In this document: positions 22,130-30,558 of the stretch, in pieces | Layout: each line of letters begins with the position of its first letter | Position numbering within the stretch: position 1 is the stretch's first letter | DNA from: Blautia sp. | Lineage (GTDB): Bacteria > Bacillota > Clostridia > Lachnospirales > Lachnospiraceae | NCBI GenBank assembly: GCA_017459635.1 | Contig: JAFUCO010000089.1 | Span: 1-36,029, forward strand | DNA length: 36,029 nt | Direction of reading: 5' to 3' | The notes under the pieces: generated by a model | Told to the model about the DNA's origin: nothing | Seen by the model: only the letters and a program-made list of their open reading frames with translations | Database searches by the model: none | Program-made: the position numbers and the translations under genes

Positions 22130-24121
22130 TCATCTCATTCTGCCGCTTCCGACTTCGCGTATTACTCCGTCGCGGTATGCGTCCAGAAGCTCCCGAAGTT
22201 CGTTTATACGGTTTTCTATTGCTTTTCCGTTATCGGTATCCTTCACATGCTGTCTTCTTGAAGTGTAACGCACAGCCACACGGTTGGATACGATATCCTG
22301 TTCTTCGGCTACTGCCCTCTCGGCAGTTGTAAAAGGCTCATGTGCGGTGAGCATCAGTCCATATGAATTGTATATCAGTGTGTAGCCCGCGATTCCGGTG
22401 ACACTGTGGTATGCCTTCGAAAAGCCTCCGTCGATCACGACCACCTTGCCGCCGCATTTTACAGGGTTCTCGCCCTCGCTCTGGTGCACCGGCACATGTC
22501 CGTTGATAATGTGGCCGTTCTCCGGGTCAAGGCCGAACTCCGTAAGGAGCATATTGACCACATTCTCATTTTCGATAAGTTCGTAATAAGAATTCTTTTT
22601 CTCTTTGTGGGTCTTTTTATCCTCGATAAAATAGCGCTCGAAGGTAGTCATCTTGTCCTTTCCGAACAGCGGTGAGTTCGGAGCCGTCCAGATGTACCAG
22701 AGGATATCGCGGCTCTTGTCCTTTTCAGCTTTGTTCATGGAGAAAAAGGCCCGCCGTACATATGACTCAAGAAGATCGTACAGCGACTTTCCGCTCCGCC
22801 TGTGGCCATAGATCACGACTTCCTTGAGAGTTCCGTCCTCATTGAGCGGAACGCTGCCGTGGAACAGAAGGTTTCCGTTGTATGTCTTGTAAAGTCCGCC
22901 CTGATCAAGCAGCAGCTGCATGTGCCTCTGAAGCTTTTCACAGTTGCGGAAAGATGCTGTCAGTCTCTCGATAACAGTTTCCTCTTCCGGGGAAAGCGCA
23001 TACGGATCATTCCCCCAGTCCACCGTAGGAAAATTAGCGTCCGTAAGCGGATACTCATTTCCGTCCGGCAGAGTGATCGTTCCCTTTTCAGGATCTATGC
23101 GGTGCAGCAGCATCCTGTCTTCCATCTCATAGTCAGGATGCTTTCTTATCAGCTGTCCCTCCAGCTTGAACTGCATCACTGCTATCGCCTTGTGCATACG
23201 GCGGCTCAGGACTCTTTCGGCATCACTGTAGGCATGCTCGCCTTTGATGCTGAACTTTTCACAGGGATCCTCCTCATACACCTGCATCGCAAATGCGGCA
23301 AGAGGCATCATGTTGATCCCGTACCCGTCTTCAAGGATGTCAAGGTTGTCATAACGGATGGAATTGCGGATGACCGTAGCAACGCAGGCCTTCTGCCCCG
23401 CCGCGGCGCCCATCCAGACTATGTCATGGTTTCCCCACTGGATGTCAAGCGAATGGTATTCCATCAGCGTATCCATGATAAAGTGCGGGCCAGGCCCGCG
23501 GTCATAGATATCCCCGATAATGTGAAGCCGGTCGATGACAAGCCTCTGTATCAGCTCGGAAAGAGCTATAATAAAGTTCTCGGCCCTGCCTATCTCGATT
23601 ATCGTGTCAACTATCGAATCATAGTATGCTTCTTTGTCAAGGACCTCCGCCTTCTCGTTGATCAGCTCTTCTATCACGTAGGCATAATCAGACGGCAGAG
23701 CTTTACGCACCTTTGACCGGGTATATTTGGACGCAGTTGTCTTGCAGACCTCGATAAGCCGGTACAGCGTGATCTTATACCAGTTTTCCATATCCGGCTC
23801 GGTGTTCCTTACAAGCTCGATCTTTTCTTTAGGGTAATAGATGAGCGTAGCAAGGGAACGTTTATCACTGTTGCTGAGGGTATGGCCGAAAACATCGTCA
23901 ATTTTTTTCCTCACTGCACCCGAACCGTTCCGCAGCACATGCGAAAACGCTTCGTACTCGCCGTGAATATCTGACAAAAAGTGCTCGGTTCCCTTTGGAA
24001 GGTTCAGGATCGACTGAAGATTGATGATCTCTGTCGCGGCCTTCCCTATAGTCGGATAAATCTCAGCCAGACGTCTGAGATATCGCAGTTTTTCCTCTTC
24101 CAGATTATTATCATTTTCCAT
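22130..24121 (-). CDS. fbp: Fructose-1,6-bisphosphatase, class III
   Basis: This 663-aa gluconeogenic enzyme hydrolyses fructose 1,6-bisphosphate to fructose 6-phosphate. It belongs to the Firmicutes class III type of the calcineurin-like metallophosphatase fold. Metal-site motifs are LSDIHGEYEAF, GDIYDRGPGPHFIMD and WGNHDIVWMG. Length matches Bacillus Fbp (~670 aa). GGAG lies 7 nt before its ATG. Its ~200-nt leader contains a 21-bp tandem repeat. Confidence 0.96.
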   Translation of the reverse strand: MENDNNLEEEKLRYLRRLAEIYPTIGKAATEIINLQSILNLPKGTEHFLSDIHGEYEAFSHVLRNGSGAVRKKIDDVFGHTLSNSDKRSLATLIYYPKEKIELVRNTEPDMENWYKITLYRLIEVCKTTASKYTRSKVRKALPSDYAYVIEELINEKAEVLDKEAYYDSIVDTIIEIGRAENFIIALSELIQRLVIDRLHIIGDIYDRGPGPHFIMDTLMEYHSLDIQWGNHDIVWMGAAAGQKACVATVIRNSIRYDNLDILEDGYGINMMPLAAFAMQVYEEDPCEKFSIKGEHAYSDAERVLSRRMHKAIAVMQFKLEGQLIRKHPDYEMEDRMLLHRIDPEKGTITLPDGNEYPLTDANFPTVDWGNDPYALSPEEETVIERLTASFRNCEKLQRHMQLLLDQGGLYKTYNGNLLFHGSVPLNEDGTLKEVVIYGHRRSGKSLYDLLESYVRRAFFSMNKAEKDKSRDILWYIWTAPNSPLFGKDKMTTFERYFIEDKKTHKEKKNSYYELIENENVVNMLLTEFGLDPENGHIINGHVPVHQSEGENPVKCGGKVVVIDGGFSKAYHSVTGIAGYTLIYNSYGLMLTAHEPFTTAERAVAEEQDIVSNRVAVRYTSRRQHVKDTDNGKAIENRINELRELLDAYRDGVIREVGSGRMR

Positions 24122-24172
24122 TGCAGTTCTCCAAAGATCTGTAAAATCCTGTAACTGTCAGGTGTGTCACAG

Positions 24173-24277
24173 CCGCCAAAAGCCGTTTTGCTACTGCCAA
24201 AGTCTGTTTCGCTGCTGCCAAACACCGGTTCGCTGCTGCCAAACACCGGTTCGCTGCTGCCAAAGATCGTTTCTCAG
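24173..24277. repeat. 21-bp tandem repeat, five copies, in the fbp leader
   Basis: CTGCCAAA cores occur at 24173, 24194, 24215, 24236 and 24257, exactly 21 bp apart; the third and fourth units are identical. It lies in the predicted fbp 5' leader. On the minus strand a frame encodes a seven-residue repeat (LAAANRC), but it has no good start signal and is probably not translated. Confidence 0.9.
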
Positions 24278-24331
24278 TTTCCGGATCATGATCCGGTTTC
24301 GGCGGCAATATACTTTTCCGTGCAGATAATG

Positions 24332-24360
24332 ATTCTACCACATTTGAGAAGAATGGGCAA
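24332..24360 (-). promoter_or_regulatory. Promoter of fbp
   Basis: On the minus strand TTGCCC (24355-24360) and TAGAAT (24332-24337) are 17 bp apart. It gives a leader of about 200 nt that carries the 21-bp repeats. Confidence 0.6.
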
Positions 24361-24408
24361 GCATAAACAAACTTTGTCAGTATTAGCAGGCTTTGAGCAA
24401 TAGCAATC

Positions 24409-24448
24409 AAAAAGAGGAGAAGCACATCTATCTGCTTCTCCTCTTTTT
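24409..24448. terminator. Strong bidirectional-looking terminator
   Basis: AAAAAGAGGAGAAGCA (24409-24424) and TGCTTCTCCTCTTTTT (24433-24448) form a perfect 16-bp stem with an 8-nt loop and terminal A/T runs on both sides. It ends transcription of the secreted-protein gene before the fbp promoter. The 140 bp between it and that stop codon hold only a short inverted repeat (GAAGCAGGT / ACCTGCTT). Confidence 0.9.
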
Positions 24449-24588
24449 ATTTCACGTGCATCCACGGTTTTCATTTTTCAGGTTTTTGAAAGGTTTAAAC
24501 ATATCATCTCAAAACCTTCTGAAGCAGGTATTCGCCCTCACCCCAGTAAAAGTACGGTTCTGAACCTGCTTATGATGTTTAAAAGTTA

Positions 24589-25011
24589 TTACCAGTTGAC
24601 AGCTATATCAAGCTGATTCGGGTTTGCTGCAGCAAAACCGCCTGTATCACAAACGATGCATGTACCAAGGCTGCTCTCAACCAGAGAACCTCTTGGATGT
24701 ACATCAAGGTTTGCAGCACACATGATATAGTCACCGAGCATCTTGCATCCATCTTCACGGACCCAGTATTCATCAGTATTTCCCATACCACGCATGATAG
24801 AAACAACACCACTCATATCAAGGTTATAATATGTTTCCTTACCGCTCGGCCCCATAACCGTGCCGTTGACCCTGTTAAGAACCGGGCCGTCCCAGGTACT
24901 CTCTATCTCACCTTTACTCTTGTCATCCGACTCAATCTCAGCCATAACCGGCACAGAAATGATCATTGCCGTAAGCATGGCGATCCACATTCGTCTGATA
25001 GTTTTTTTCAT
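24589..25011 (-). CDS. Small secreted protein with 3D-like (DPBB) domain
   Basis: This 140-aa precursor has signal peptide MKKTIRRMWIAMLTAMIISV, likely cut after VMA (residue 24). The mature part matches a Clostridia family ending in GTxIVCDTGGF...NP..LDIAxxW. The DTGG-plus-LDIA pattern is that of the 3D/RlpA-like double-psi barrel, often cell-wall associated. Four cysteines (C89, C98, C118, C121) are unusual for an exported Gram-positive protein and could form disulfides. AGGAGG precedes the ATG. It is monocistronic with a consensus promoter and strong terminator. Its enzymatic role is unknown. Confidence 0.7.
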   Translation of the reverse strand: MKKTIRRMWIAMLTAMIISVPVMAEIESDDKSKGEIESTWDGPVLNRVNGTVMGPSGKETYYNLDMSGVVSIMRGMGNTDEYWVREDGCKMLGDYIMCAANLDVHPRGSLVESSLGTCIVCDTGGFAAANPNQLDIAVNW

Positions 25012-25030
25012 GATGTAATTCCTCCTTCTC

Positions 25031-25049
25031 GCAAATATTACATATTTGC
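25031..25049. promoter_or_regulatory. Inverted repeat in the leader of the secreted-protein gene
   Basis: GCAAATA (25031-25037) and TATTTGC (25043-25049) are perfect arms around TTACA. They lie about 20 bp upstream of the start codon and just above the ribosome binding site, so they could be an operator or a small RNA hairpin. Confidence 0.45.
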
Positions 25050-25088
25050 TACATCTTTTTTACATTTCTTTTTCGTGTACGAGAAGAA

Positions 25089-25117
25089 AGTATAACACCA
25101 CGCTATATTATTGTCAA
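25089..25117 (-). promoter_or_regulatory. Consensus promoter of the secreted-protein gene
   Basis: On the minus strand TTGACA (25112-25117) and TATACT (25089-25094) are 17 bp apart. Immediately upstream AATGTGAA occurs twice, 12 bp apart, which could be an activator site or an A-tract UP element. Confidence 0.75.
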
Positions 25118-25175
25118 CCTTTTCACATTTTTTTCACATTTCCAATAATGGTAATAAGACAGGTTCCTGATATAA

Positions 25176-26150
25176 TCAGGAGATGCCCATCATCTCCCAA
25201 ATAATGTGGAAAACATGCAATATAGCAGTTTTTTGTCTGTTATCCAGATAAACAATGTTCAGTTTACTTTTTGAGTACTGCAGATATGTGTTTTTTGTCT
25301 CTTCAACAAGCAGCTTTGTATAGAACTGTTCCCAACTAAAGTACTGTGAACTGTCCACATAGTCTTCTGTTTTTTCAAGAATCTCTTTAATCCTGTTCCC
25401 ATCGATCAGACCCGATGAAAGAAGTATCCATTCAAATGATTCCGGAAGATATAAATGTACACCTGAGTGGCTTCTCATAAACATATATATCTCGCTGATC
25501 TCTGATCCAAACGCGGCCCCATCTGCTATGATCAGCACTGTTGAGTCCGGATCTTCCACAAGCATCCTTCGTATCTTTGTTTTTCCTCCTGCACTAAAAA
25601 CATTTATGTCAGTACATGCAGCAGATTTAAAAAACTCATACCCTGCATTCGAATCTTCTGCAATGATTTTTTGTACTTTCCGGTCATAACCGGAAAATGG
25701 TGAACCGTATAACCTGTAAAAAGAATTATATGTCTTTCTTAGATCTGAATACCTTCCTGAATTGTGAATCCCGTAAATCTCCTCGACCGAATACGGAAGG
25801 TTTGGGAGATTTTCCCGAGTTACTATCACATAATAATTACTGGTTCCCTGAATCTTCTTTGCAAAATCCTTCGATTTTATGATTGTATTCTCTTCATCAA
25901 TAAAAACAATGCTGTCACTGCTCCTGTCCAGCACCGCTTCCCAATTTGAATTGTTGACTGTAAGGCATCTCCTGGTGCAGACAACTTCAATTCCTGAGTC
26001 ACTTCCAAGTCTGTCATATGTTTCGATCAAAGATACAAGCGTAGTTTTTCCGGTAGCACTGTCTCCTTTAATTATAGTAATGTTTCGCCTTATATCAAAT
26101 TCGTACTTTACTCTGTTATTCTGAACTATAACATGATACTGCCCCTTCAT
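25176..26150 (-). CDS. P-loop ATPase-like protein of a DUF4869 gene pair
   Basis: This 324-aa protein has Walker A GDSATGKTT (29-37) and a Walker B-like strand SIVFIDEE (80-87, D85-E86), preceded by a strand typical of ABC/AAA-like N-termini (YEFDIRRNITIIKG). The C-terminal half has no motif I recognise. No membrane segment or signal is seen, so it is probably cytoplasmic. It starts 4 nt after the DUF4869 gene (GAGGAAAG upstream), indicating translational coupling. The pair is more AT-rich than the neighbouring genes, consistent with horizontal transfer. Function unknown; defence or nucleotide-dependent regulation are both possible. Confidence 0.7.
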   Translation of the reverse strand: MKGQYHVIVQNNRVKYEFDIRRNITIIKGDSATGKTTLVSLIETYDRLGSDSGIEVVCTRRCLTVNNSNWEAVLDRSSDSIVFIDEENTIIKSKDFAKKIQGTSNYYVIVTRENLPNLPYSVEEIYGIHNSGRYSDLRKTYNSFYRLYGSPFSGYDRKVQKIIAEDSNAGYEFFKSAACTDINVFSAGGKTKIRRMLVEDPDSTVLIIADGAAFGSEISEIYMFMRSHSGVHLYLPESFEWILLSSGLIDGNRIKEILEKTEDYVDSSQYFSWEQFYTKLLVEETKNTYLQYSKSKLNIVYLDNRQKTAILHVFHIIWEMMGIS

Positions 26151-26154
26151 TCTC

Positions 26155-26604
26155 TCATCTTTCCTCTATACGAAAGGCTTCATCAAGATATTCTATGAAG
26201 CTGCCAACATATCTCCCTGTATTAACTATATAGGCACTAAATCCGTTACATGTGCTGAAATCCATTATATGATGAAGATTGATCGTAAGATCTTTTTCGG
26301 AAGCGATTTGAACAATCCATTTTGCGCAGTTATCGCCACACGCAGAAGCGTTGAAAATTTTCCCGGAATCATCAAACAACATCAGGATCAGGGTCTTTAC
26401 TCCACCTGACAGCTCCTTAACTGAAATTGACCCAAGAAAAGGACTGTCAATTGCACGTGCACTGATTACTTCTGACTGATCAACGTCTTTTACCATTTCG
26501 ATCGTTCTGGGATCTGTGATCCATTCATCCAGATAAGTATTATCAAAATACGTAGGCGGGTGATAAATTGCATTTTGTGTATCTCCAAAAACAATGCGCA
26601 GCAT
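26155..26604 (-). CDS. DUF4869 domain-containing protein
   Basis: This 149-aa protein matches the DUF4869 pattern: MLRIVFGDTQNAIY, YFDNTYLDEWITDP, LSGGVKTLILMLFD and FNASACGDNCAKWI. The family is frequent in Lachnospiraceae and functionally undescribed. GGGAG lies 9 nt before the ATG. It is the first gene of a two-gene unit with the P-loop protein. Confidence 0.8.
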   Translation of the reverse strand: MLRIVFGDTQNAIYHPPTYFDNTYLDEWITDPRTIEMVKDVDQSEVISARAIDSPFLGSISVKELSGGVKTLILMLFDDSGKIFNASACGDNCAKWIVQIASEKDLTINLHHIMDFSTCNGFSAYIVNTGRYVGSFIEYLDEAFRIEER

Positions 26605-26751
26605 ACTACTCTTCTCCCTGACAGATAACAGCTAAACCGACAAAAAACTGCCTTAGATAATTACTTTGTTACAATTCAGAATACCATGATACTATAATTT
26701 CCGCAACATTACTCCTTTATGCAAATCTTTTTAGGGTGCGCATAAGTTATC

Positions 26752-26767
26752 GTTACAATTCACGGCC
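26752..26767 (-). repeat. Solo terminal-repeat sequence of the MITE-like family
   Basis: On the minus strand GGGCCGTGAATTGTAAC differs by one base from the right end of the element at 1930-2131. No matching partner end was found nearby, except a second GTTACAATTCA at 26668-26678. It lies just downstream of ccsA. Confidence 0.45.
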
Positions 26768-26791
26768 CATTTTTTTCCTTCACCCGTCTTA

Positions 26792-27622
26792 TTATGCGTA
26801 GCTGTGGATACCGGGTATCCATGTATTTACGCCTATGTAGGTGAACAGTACGCAGATAAAGCCTATCGCGGCGAAGATTGCTGCGCTCTTTCCTCTCCAC
26901 CCTTTCCTGATCCTTTGGTGCAGGTATACTGCGTAAATGAGCCAGGTGATGAGGGACCAGGTTTCTTTTGGGTCCCAGGACCAGTAGCTTCCCCAGGCTC
27001 TTTCGGCCCAGATGGAGCCGCTTATGATGCAGAAGGTCAGGAACAGGAGGCCTAATGAAACCGACCTGTAGCCTATCATGTCCAGCTTGCTTTTGGACGG
27101 GATATGCTGATCAAGGAAGCTTCCTTCTGCTATCCTGTCCCTGCAAAGGAACACAAGCGCTATTGCGAAGGAGACTCCGAAGGCTCCGTAGGCAATGATA
27201 GCGGTAGAGACGTGAAATCCCAGCCAGTTGCTGCGAAGCGCAGGCATCAGCTCATGCACGTCCTTGCTCTGCATGGCTGCATATCCTATCACAAGGAAGA
27301 TGACGGGTGCCGCAAAGGCGCCAAGGACATCGAACCGGTATTTTTTGATAAATATAAGGCTCACCAGGCAGAGTCCCCATGAAAAGCTTGCCGCAAATTC
27401 ATACTGGTTTGTCATTGGGAGCCTGCCTGCACCGATTCCCCGCGATATCAGGGCTGCTGTATGCAGTACAAAGCCAACCAGAAGAACAATATATGAGATT
27501 CTGGCAAGCAGCTCCTTTTTCGATGCGATGAATATAAAATAACCTACCATCGCTGCAAAATAAAGCAGCATTGTTATAGTAAACAGTGTATTTTCTATGT
27601 TTAACAAAGTTTCATTTACCAT
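26792..27622 (-). CDS. ccsA: Cytochrome c biogenesis protein CcsA/ResC
   Basis: This integral membrane haem-handling subunit of System II cytochrome c maturation has the tryptophan-rich WWD segment WAERAWGSYWSWDPKETW (about 206-223). Flanking His residues (LGFHV, YLHQR) are the expected haem ligands. The ATG at 27622 (GGAGG 6 nt upstream) gives 276 aa; an earlier start lacks a ribosome binding site. It works with ResB to move haem out and attach it to CxxCH/CxxCK apocytochromes, here most likely NrfA encoded just upstream. It is 100 bp after resB in the same direction. Confidence 0.93.
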   Translation of the reverse strand: MVNETLLNIENTLFTITMLLYFAAMVGYFIFIASKKELLARISYIVLLVGFVLHTAALISRGIGAGRLPMTNQYEFAASFSWGLCLVSLIFIKKYRFDVLGAFAAPVIFLVIGYAAMQSKDVHELMPALRSNWLGFHVSTAIIAYGAFGVSFAIALVFLCRDRIAEGSFLDQHIPSKSKLDMIGYRSVSLGLLFLTFCIISGSIWAERAWGSYWSWDPKETWSLITWLIYAVYLHQRIRKGWRGKSAAIFAAIGFICVLFTYIGVNTWIPGIHSYA

Positions 27623-27722
27623 ATAATCCTCCGGTAAAATATACATAACCCACATCAAACACGCACAGACTCAGGCAAGTATTACAGTCGCAGGTAAATA
27701 TCCCAAATTCAGGCGGTGATAA

Positions 27723-29006
27723 TCATTCAATTCTGTATTTTTCTGCATTTTCCCGGAACTCGTCGGCGAACAGCTGGCCGCCTTTCCGGCATTCTGCACT
27801 GACATGCCAGGTGCCGTCTTCCTTCTGTACGGCCCATATAGAAGCAGGCCAGACAAACAGGGCGATCATGAGCCCGAACAGGGTGATCAGGCCTCCTGCA
27901 AACGCGAGAGGGGTAAAACTGTCGCGCTTGACCGCTATAAGCGTATATGTCTGGGGATCTGAAAATCTCACCGTATAATCATCGATAGTTATTACATCGT
28001 CGCCTGTAAGCGCGTTCATCCCTATCATATTTCCCTGATAATACACTGAATACAGGTATCCCGGATTGTTAAGCTCTGAAGAGAGCGTCATCGGCGACCC
28101 TTCCACCAGGGCATAGTCCGGATAAAAAGCATTAAAGTATATCACCAGCTCAGGATTATCCGCCGCTGCTATAAAGTCCCCGGCGCATACGATCTCGCTC
28201 TGCAGCTCTTCCCCGTTCTTTTCAACTGTCGCGCGGGCTGCCCAGCCGGTCGAGTTCTGATAAAACCTCATACCGAACATGGAGGCCGGAGCGTTCACCT
28301 GCGTCTTCCCGCTTTCGCTTTTGCCGTCAGAAGCACGCCGCACAGTCAGTTCGGACGTATACTGCTCCACCGTTTCGTCCTCGCGGAGCCCTATCTGAAA
28401 ATCTTCTATCGTAAGAAGATAGTCCGTGTCCCCGATCTGGCGCGTCTGTCCCGGAACTCCGTATACCGTATATTCTTCCTTTAGCGCCTGTCCCAGGGAA
28501 AAGCCAAGTATCAGTATCAGAACTCCCAGATGAGTGACCCAGGCTCCCCAGAGGCCGATCCTCCCCCGGGTACCTGTTTTTATTCTTCCTCCATCCGGGC
28601 CAGATTTCTCCTTTATTCCCCCGAATTTAAGATCTGCAAACAGTTTTTCCGGATCTCCGGAAATGTCTGCACAGATTCCGCTTTCCTTCCTTACTGCGGC
28701 CTCAGGAGAGCCCATACGCTTCCATCTTCTGACAAGCTGCGGCAGTCTCAACAGATTGCACAGCAGAAGGTTAAGGCACAGGAACGCGGTTATCAGGATG
28801 AACCACCAGCTGTGGAACACATCATCCATATAGAGCGTCATTATCAGTGAAGCGGTCCTTTCACCATACACTTCACTGTACCATGAGTACGTCTGTCCCT
28901 GCCTGATCATGCTTCCGGCGACACACGCAAGAATAAGAATTCCAAGCAGTATCATCGCAAACTGCATTGATCCAAGAAAGCGGGATGTTTTCTTCAGTTT
29001 TCCCAC
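27723..29006 (-). CDS. resB: Cytochrome c biogenesis protein ResB/Ccs1
   Basis: This System II partner of CcsA is about 427 aa with three N-proximal membrane helices (the first begins FLGSMQFAMILLGILIL), a large extracytoplasmic domain and a final C-terminal helix (PLAFAGGLITLFGLMIALFV). The preferred start is GTG at 29006 with GGGGGA upstream. A GTG at 29036 extends it by ten residues but falls inside a predicted RNA hairpin. ResB is thought to hold the apocytochrome and reduced haem ready for ligation. It lies between nrfA and ccsA. Confidence 0.9.
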   Translation of the reverse strand: MGKLKKTSRFLGSMQFAMILLGILILACVAGSMIRQGQTYSWYSEVYGERTASLIMTLYMDDVFHSWWFILITAFLCLNLLLCNLLRLPQLVRRWKRMGSPEAAVRKESGICADISGDPEKLFADLKFGGIKEKSGPDGGRIKTGTRGRIGLWGAWVTHLGVLILILGFSLGQALKEEYTVYGVPGQTRQIGDTDYLLTIEDFQIGLREDETVEQYTSELTVRRASDGKSESGKTQVNAPASMFGMRFYQNSTGWAARATVEKNGEELQSEIVCAGDFIAAADNPELVIYFNAFYPDYALVEGSPMTLSSELNNPGYLYSVYYQGNMIGMNALTGDDVITIDDYTVRFSDPQTYTLIAVKRDSFTPLAFAGGLITLFGLMIALFVWPASIWAVQKEDGTWHVSAECRKGGQLFADEFRENAEKYRIE

Positions 29007-29030
29007 ACTATTCCCCCAATTTGCACAAAG

Positions 29031-29080
29031 AAACACCCGATGAACCTTACCGGTTTATCCGGAAATGTTCCCGGGTGTTT
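29031..29080 (-). promoter_or_regulatory. Structured leader hairpin upstream of resB
   Basis: On the minus strand AAACACCCG and CGGGTGTTT form the outer 9-bp helix. Inside it GAAC/GTTC and CCGG-ATAAA-CCGG stack with small internal loops. It ends 24 nt before the preferred resB start. On the plus strand it is followed by a T-run, but no plus-strand gene would need a terminator here. It could be an attenuator or leader RNA for resB-ccsA. Confidence 0.45.
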
Positions 29081-29148
29081 TTTATATCACGGCTATATTA
29101 GTCAGACCATTGTCGGCAGCCGGTATTACCTGATACCGCTGTTAAAGT

Positions 29149-29168
29149 GTTACTATTCACGTCCGTAA
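29149..29168 (-). repeat. Decayed end of the MITE-like family
   Basis: GTTACTATTCACGTCCGTAA resembles the left end plus adjoining GTAA of the element at 1930-2131. It lies in the 244-bp gap between nrfA and resB, where no gene or clear promoter was found. Confidence 0.45.
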
Positions 29169-29250
29169 CAGTAACGTTAAAGCTCATAGAGAACTTTATC
29201 CTGCCATTTAATGCACATAGAAGGTTTGTATCACCCCTGCTTATTGCGCG

Positions 29251-30531
29251 TTACGCCTCAAGCAGCACCATTGCCTCCGTGATCTTACTGTCCGAAGTGT
29301 TCAGGCATTCTTTTGCCAGGGCGGAATTGTGCGCGCCTTCGCTGTTTTCAACGTAGCAGTAATCAAAGAACCACTGTGCTTCGCGGTAAAGCTTCCGCAC
29401 ACGTTCCAGATCTTCTTCGTCAAGCTCATCTTCGGATACAGCTTCAGCAAGCATATTTTTCAGCTCGGAAAGCCTGTTTCCGACTTCGTCTTCACGTTCC
29501 GTGATCTCGCTCTGGATCTGGCGCACATATGAGGTCATATCCCTGTCGCCATGGCACTGCACACAGGATTCAAGGAGTTTTTCGTTTTCAAGCGGACTCT
29601 CGAAGTTGTGGCTGTGGTAAACCGTGCCGTCCTTCTCCTGGATCAGCTCCATGTGGCAGTCGGCGCAGTTAAGCACCGATGCGTGCTTGCCCTGCAGGAA
29701 GGTTTCCATCTCGGGGTGCTGCGCTTTAAGCATCTGCGCCCCCGTGCTCTCCTGGGTCCAGTCTGAGAAACCGATCTCATCATAATATGCAAGTATTGCG
29801 GCCGGAGTCATCTCAGCGGCACTTGAATAAGGCATTGATGCCTCTTTTGTTTCCGGATCAAAGTAATACTCGATATGGCACTGACCGCATGACACGGTAG
29901 CCGGATCTATACCACCCAGATCCTCCCCAAGCGCTTTGGTGACATAGGAGTGAGTCGCTACAAGCTTTCCGCCATTCCCGGCATCGTTTCCGTGGCAGTT
30001 ATAACAGCTCACCGTCTCATCCATCATGGCATAAACTTCATTAAAATCCATTGAGTAGACCGAAACGCCCTGATCGTTGACAAGCTTCGTAAAATTAGGA
30101 GTTTTGCATGTCAGGCAGTTTGCCATCGCATGAGGACGTTCCGTTGCGGCAACATCCTCAAGTGTGTAGGAATGCCCTCTTGCGCTTTTATAATCCTTCG
30201 CGAAGCCATAGCCTTCATAAATATTAGTGAGGTACGGCGACTCCTCCAGATAATCCACAGTATATTCGTTCTTATTCATTTCGCCCATCGTAGCCGAAAT
30301 GTAAGGATAGGTTTCCGCCCAGTCGGACGCGGTCACTGTTCCGTCGCTGCTTGTAGCCTGCGGAGCATCGACATTCTTATACTCGATATCCTCGCGGGAA
30401 AGAGCTTCATCACCGGCTTTCAGAGGCCGGTAAGTAATGGCCTTTCCGCCGATCACCCCGGAAAGAGCTATAAAAGATACAAAAGCCACAGCTGACAGGC
30501 ATACTACCCTGGTAATCGTCTTTTTTTCCAT
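29251..30531 (-). CDS. nrfA: Pentaheme ammonia-forming cytochrome c nitrite reductase NrfA
   Basis: This 426-aa enzyme reduces nitrite to ammonium with six electrons outside the membrane. The N-terminus has a hydrophobic segment (about 9-28) without a lipobox, so it is either a cleaved signal or an anchor. Haem sites in order: CLTCK (139-143, the active-site CxxCK), CYNCH (176-180), CGQCH (215-219), CADCH (289-293) and CVQCH (323-327). Catalytic residues Tyr (EYYF, ~222), His (KAQHPE, 272) and probably Arg 118 are present. GGGAGGG precedes the ATG. It starts 27 nt after rnfB, so it reads as the last gene of the rnf operon. No nrfH is present. Confidence 0.95.
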   Translation of the reverse strand: MEKKTITRVVCLSAVAFVSFIALSGVIGGKAITYRPLKAGDEALSREDIEYKNVDAPQATSSDGTVTASDWAETYPYISATMGEMNKNEYTVDYLEESPYLTNIYEGYGFAKDYKSARGHSYTLEDVAATERPHAMANCLTCKTPNFTKLVNDQGVSVYSMDFNEVYAMMDETVSCYNCHGNDAGNGGKLVATHSYVTKALGEDLGGIDPATVSCGQCHIEYYFDPETKEASMPYSSAAEMTPAAILAYYDEIGFSDWTQESTGAQMLKAQHPEMETFLQGKHASVLNCADCHMELIQEKDGTVYHSHNFESPLENEKLLESCVQCHGDRDMTSYVRQIQSEITEREDEVGNRLSELKNMLAEAVSEDELDEEDLERVRKLYREAQWFFDYCYVENSEGAHNSALAKECLNTSDSKITEAMVLLEA

Positions 30532-30558
30532 CGTATCCCTCCCTTCGCGACAAAAGCA

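Noticed and set aside
22802-23716. A 304-aa plus-strand frame opposite fbp
   Set aside because: Antisense shadow of the class III FBPase; composition is typical of a reverse-complement frame.
24046-24425. Minus-strand frames with seven-residue repeats (VFGSSET or LAAANRC) upstream of fbp
   Set aside because: The periodicity comes from the 21-bp DNA repeat, which is open in more than one frame. No convincing start signals, and they overlap the fbp promoter.
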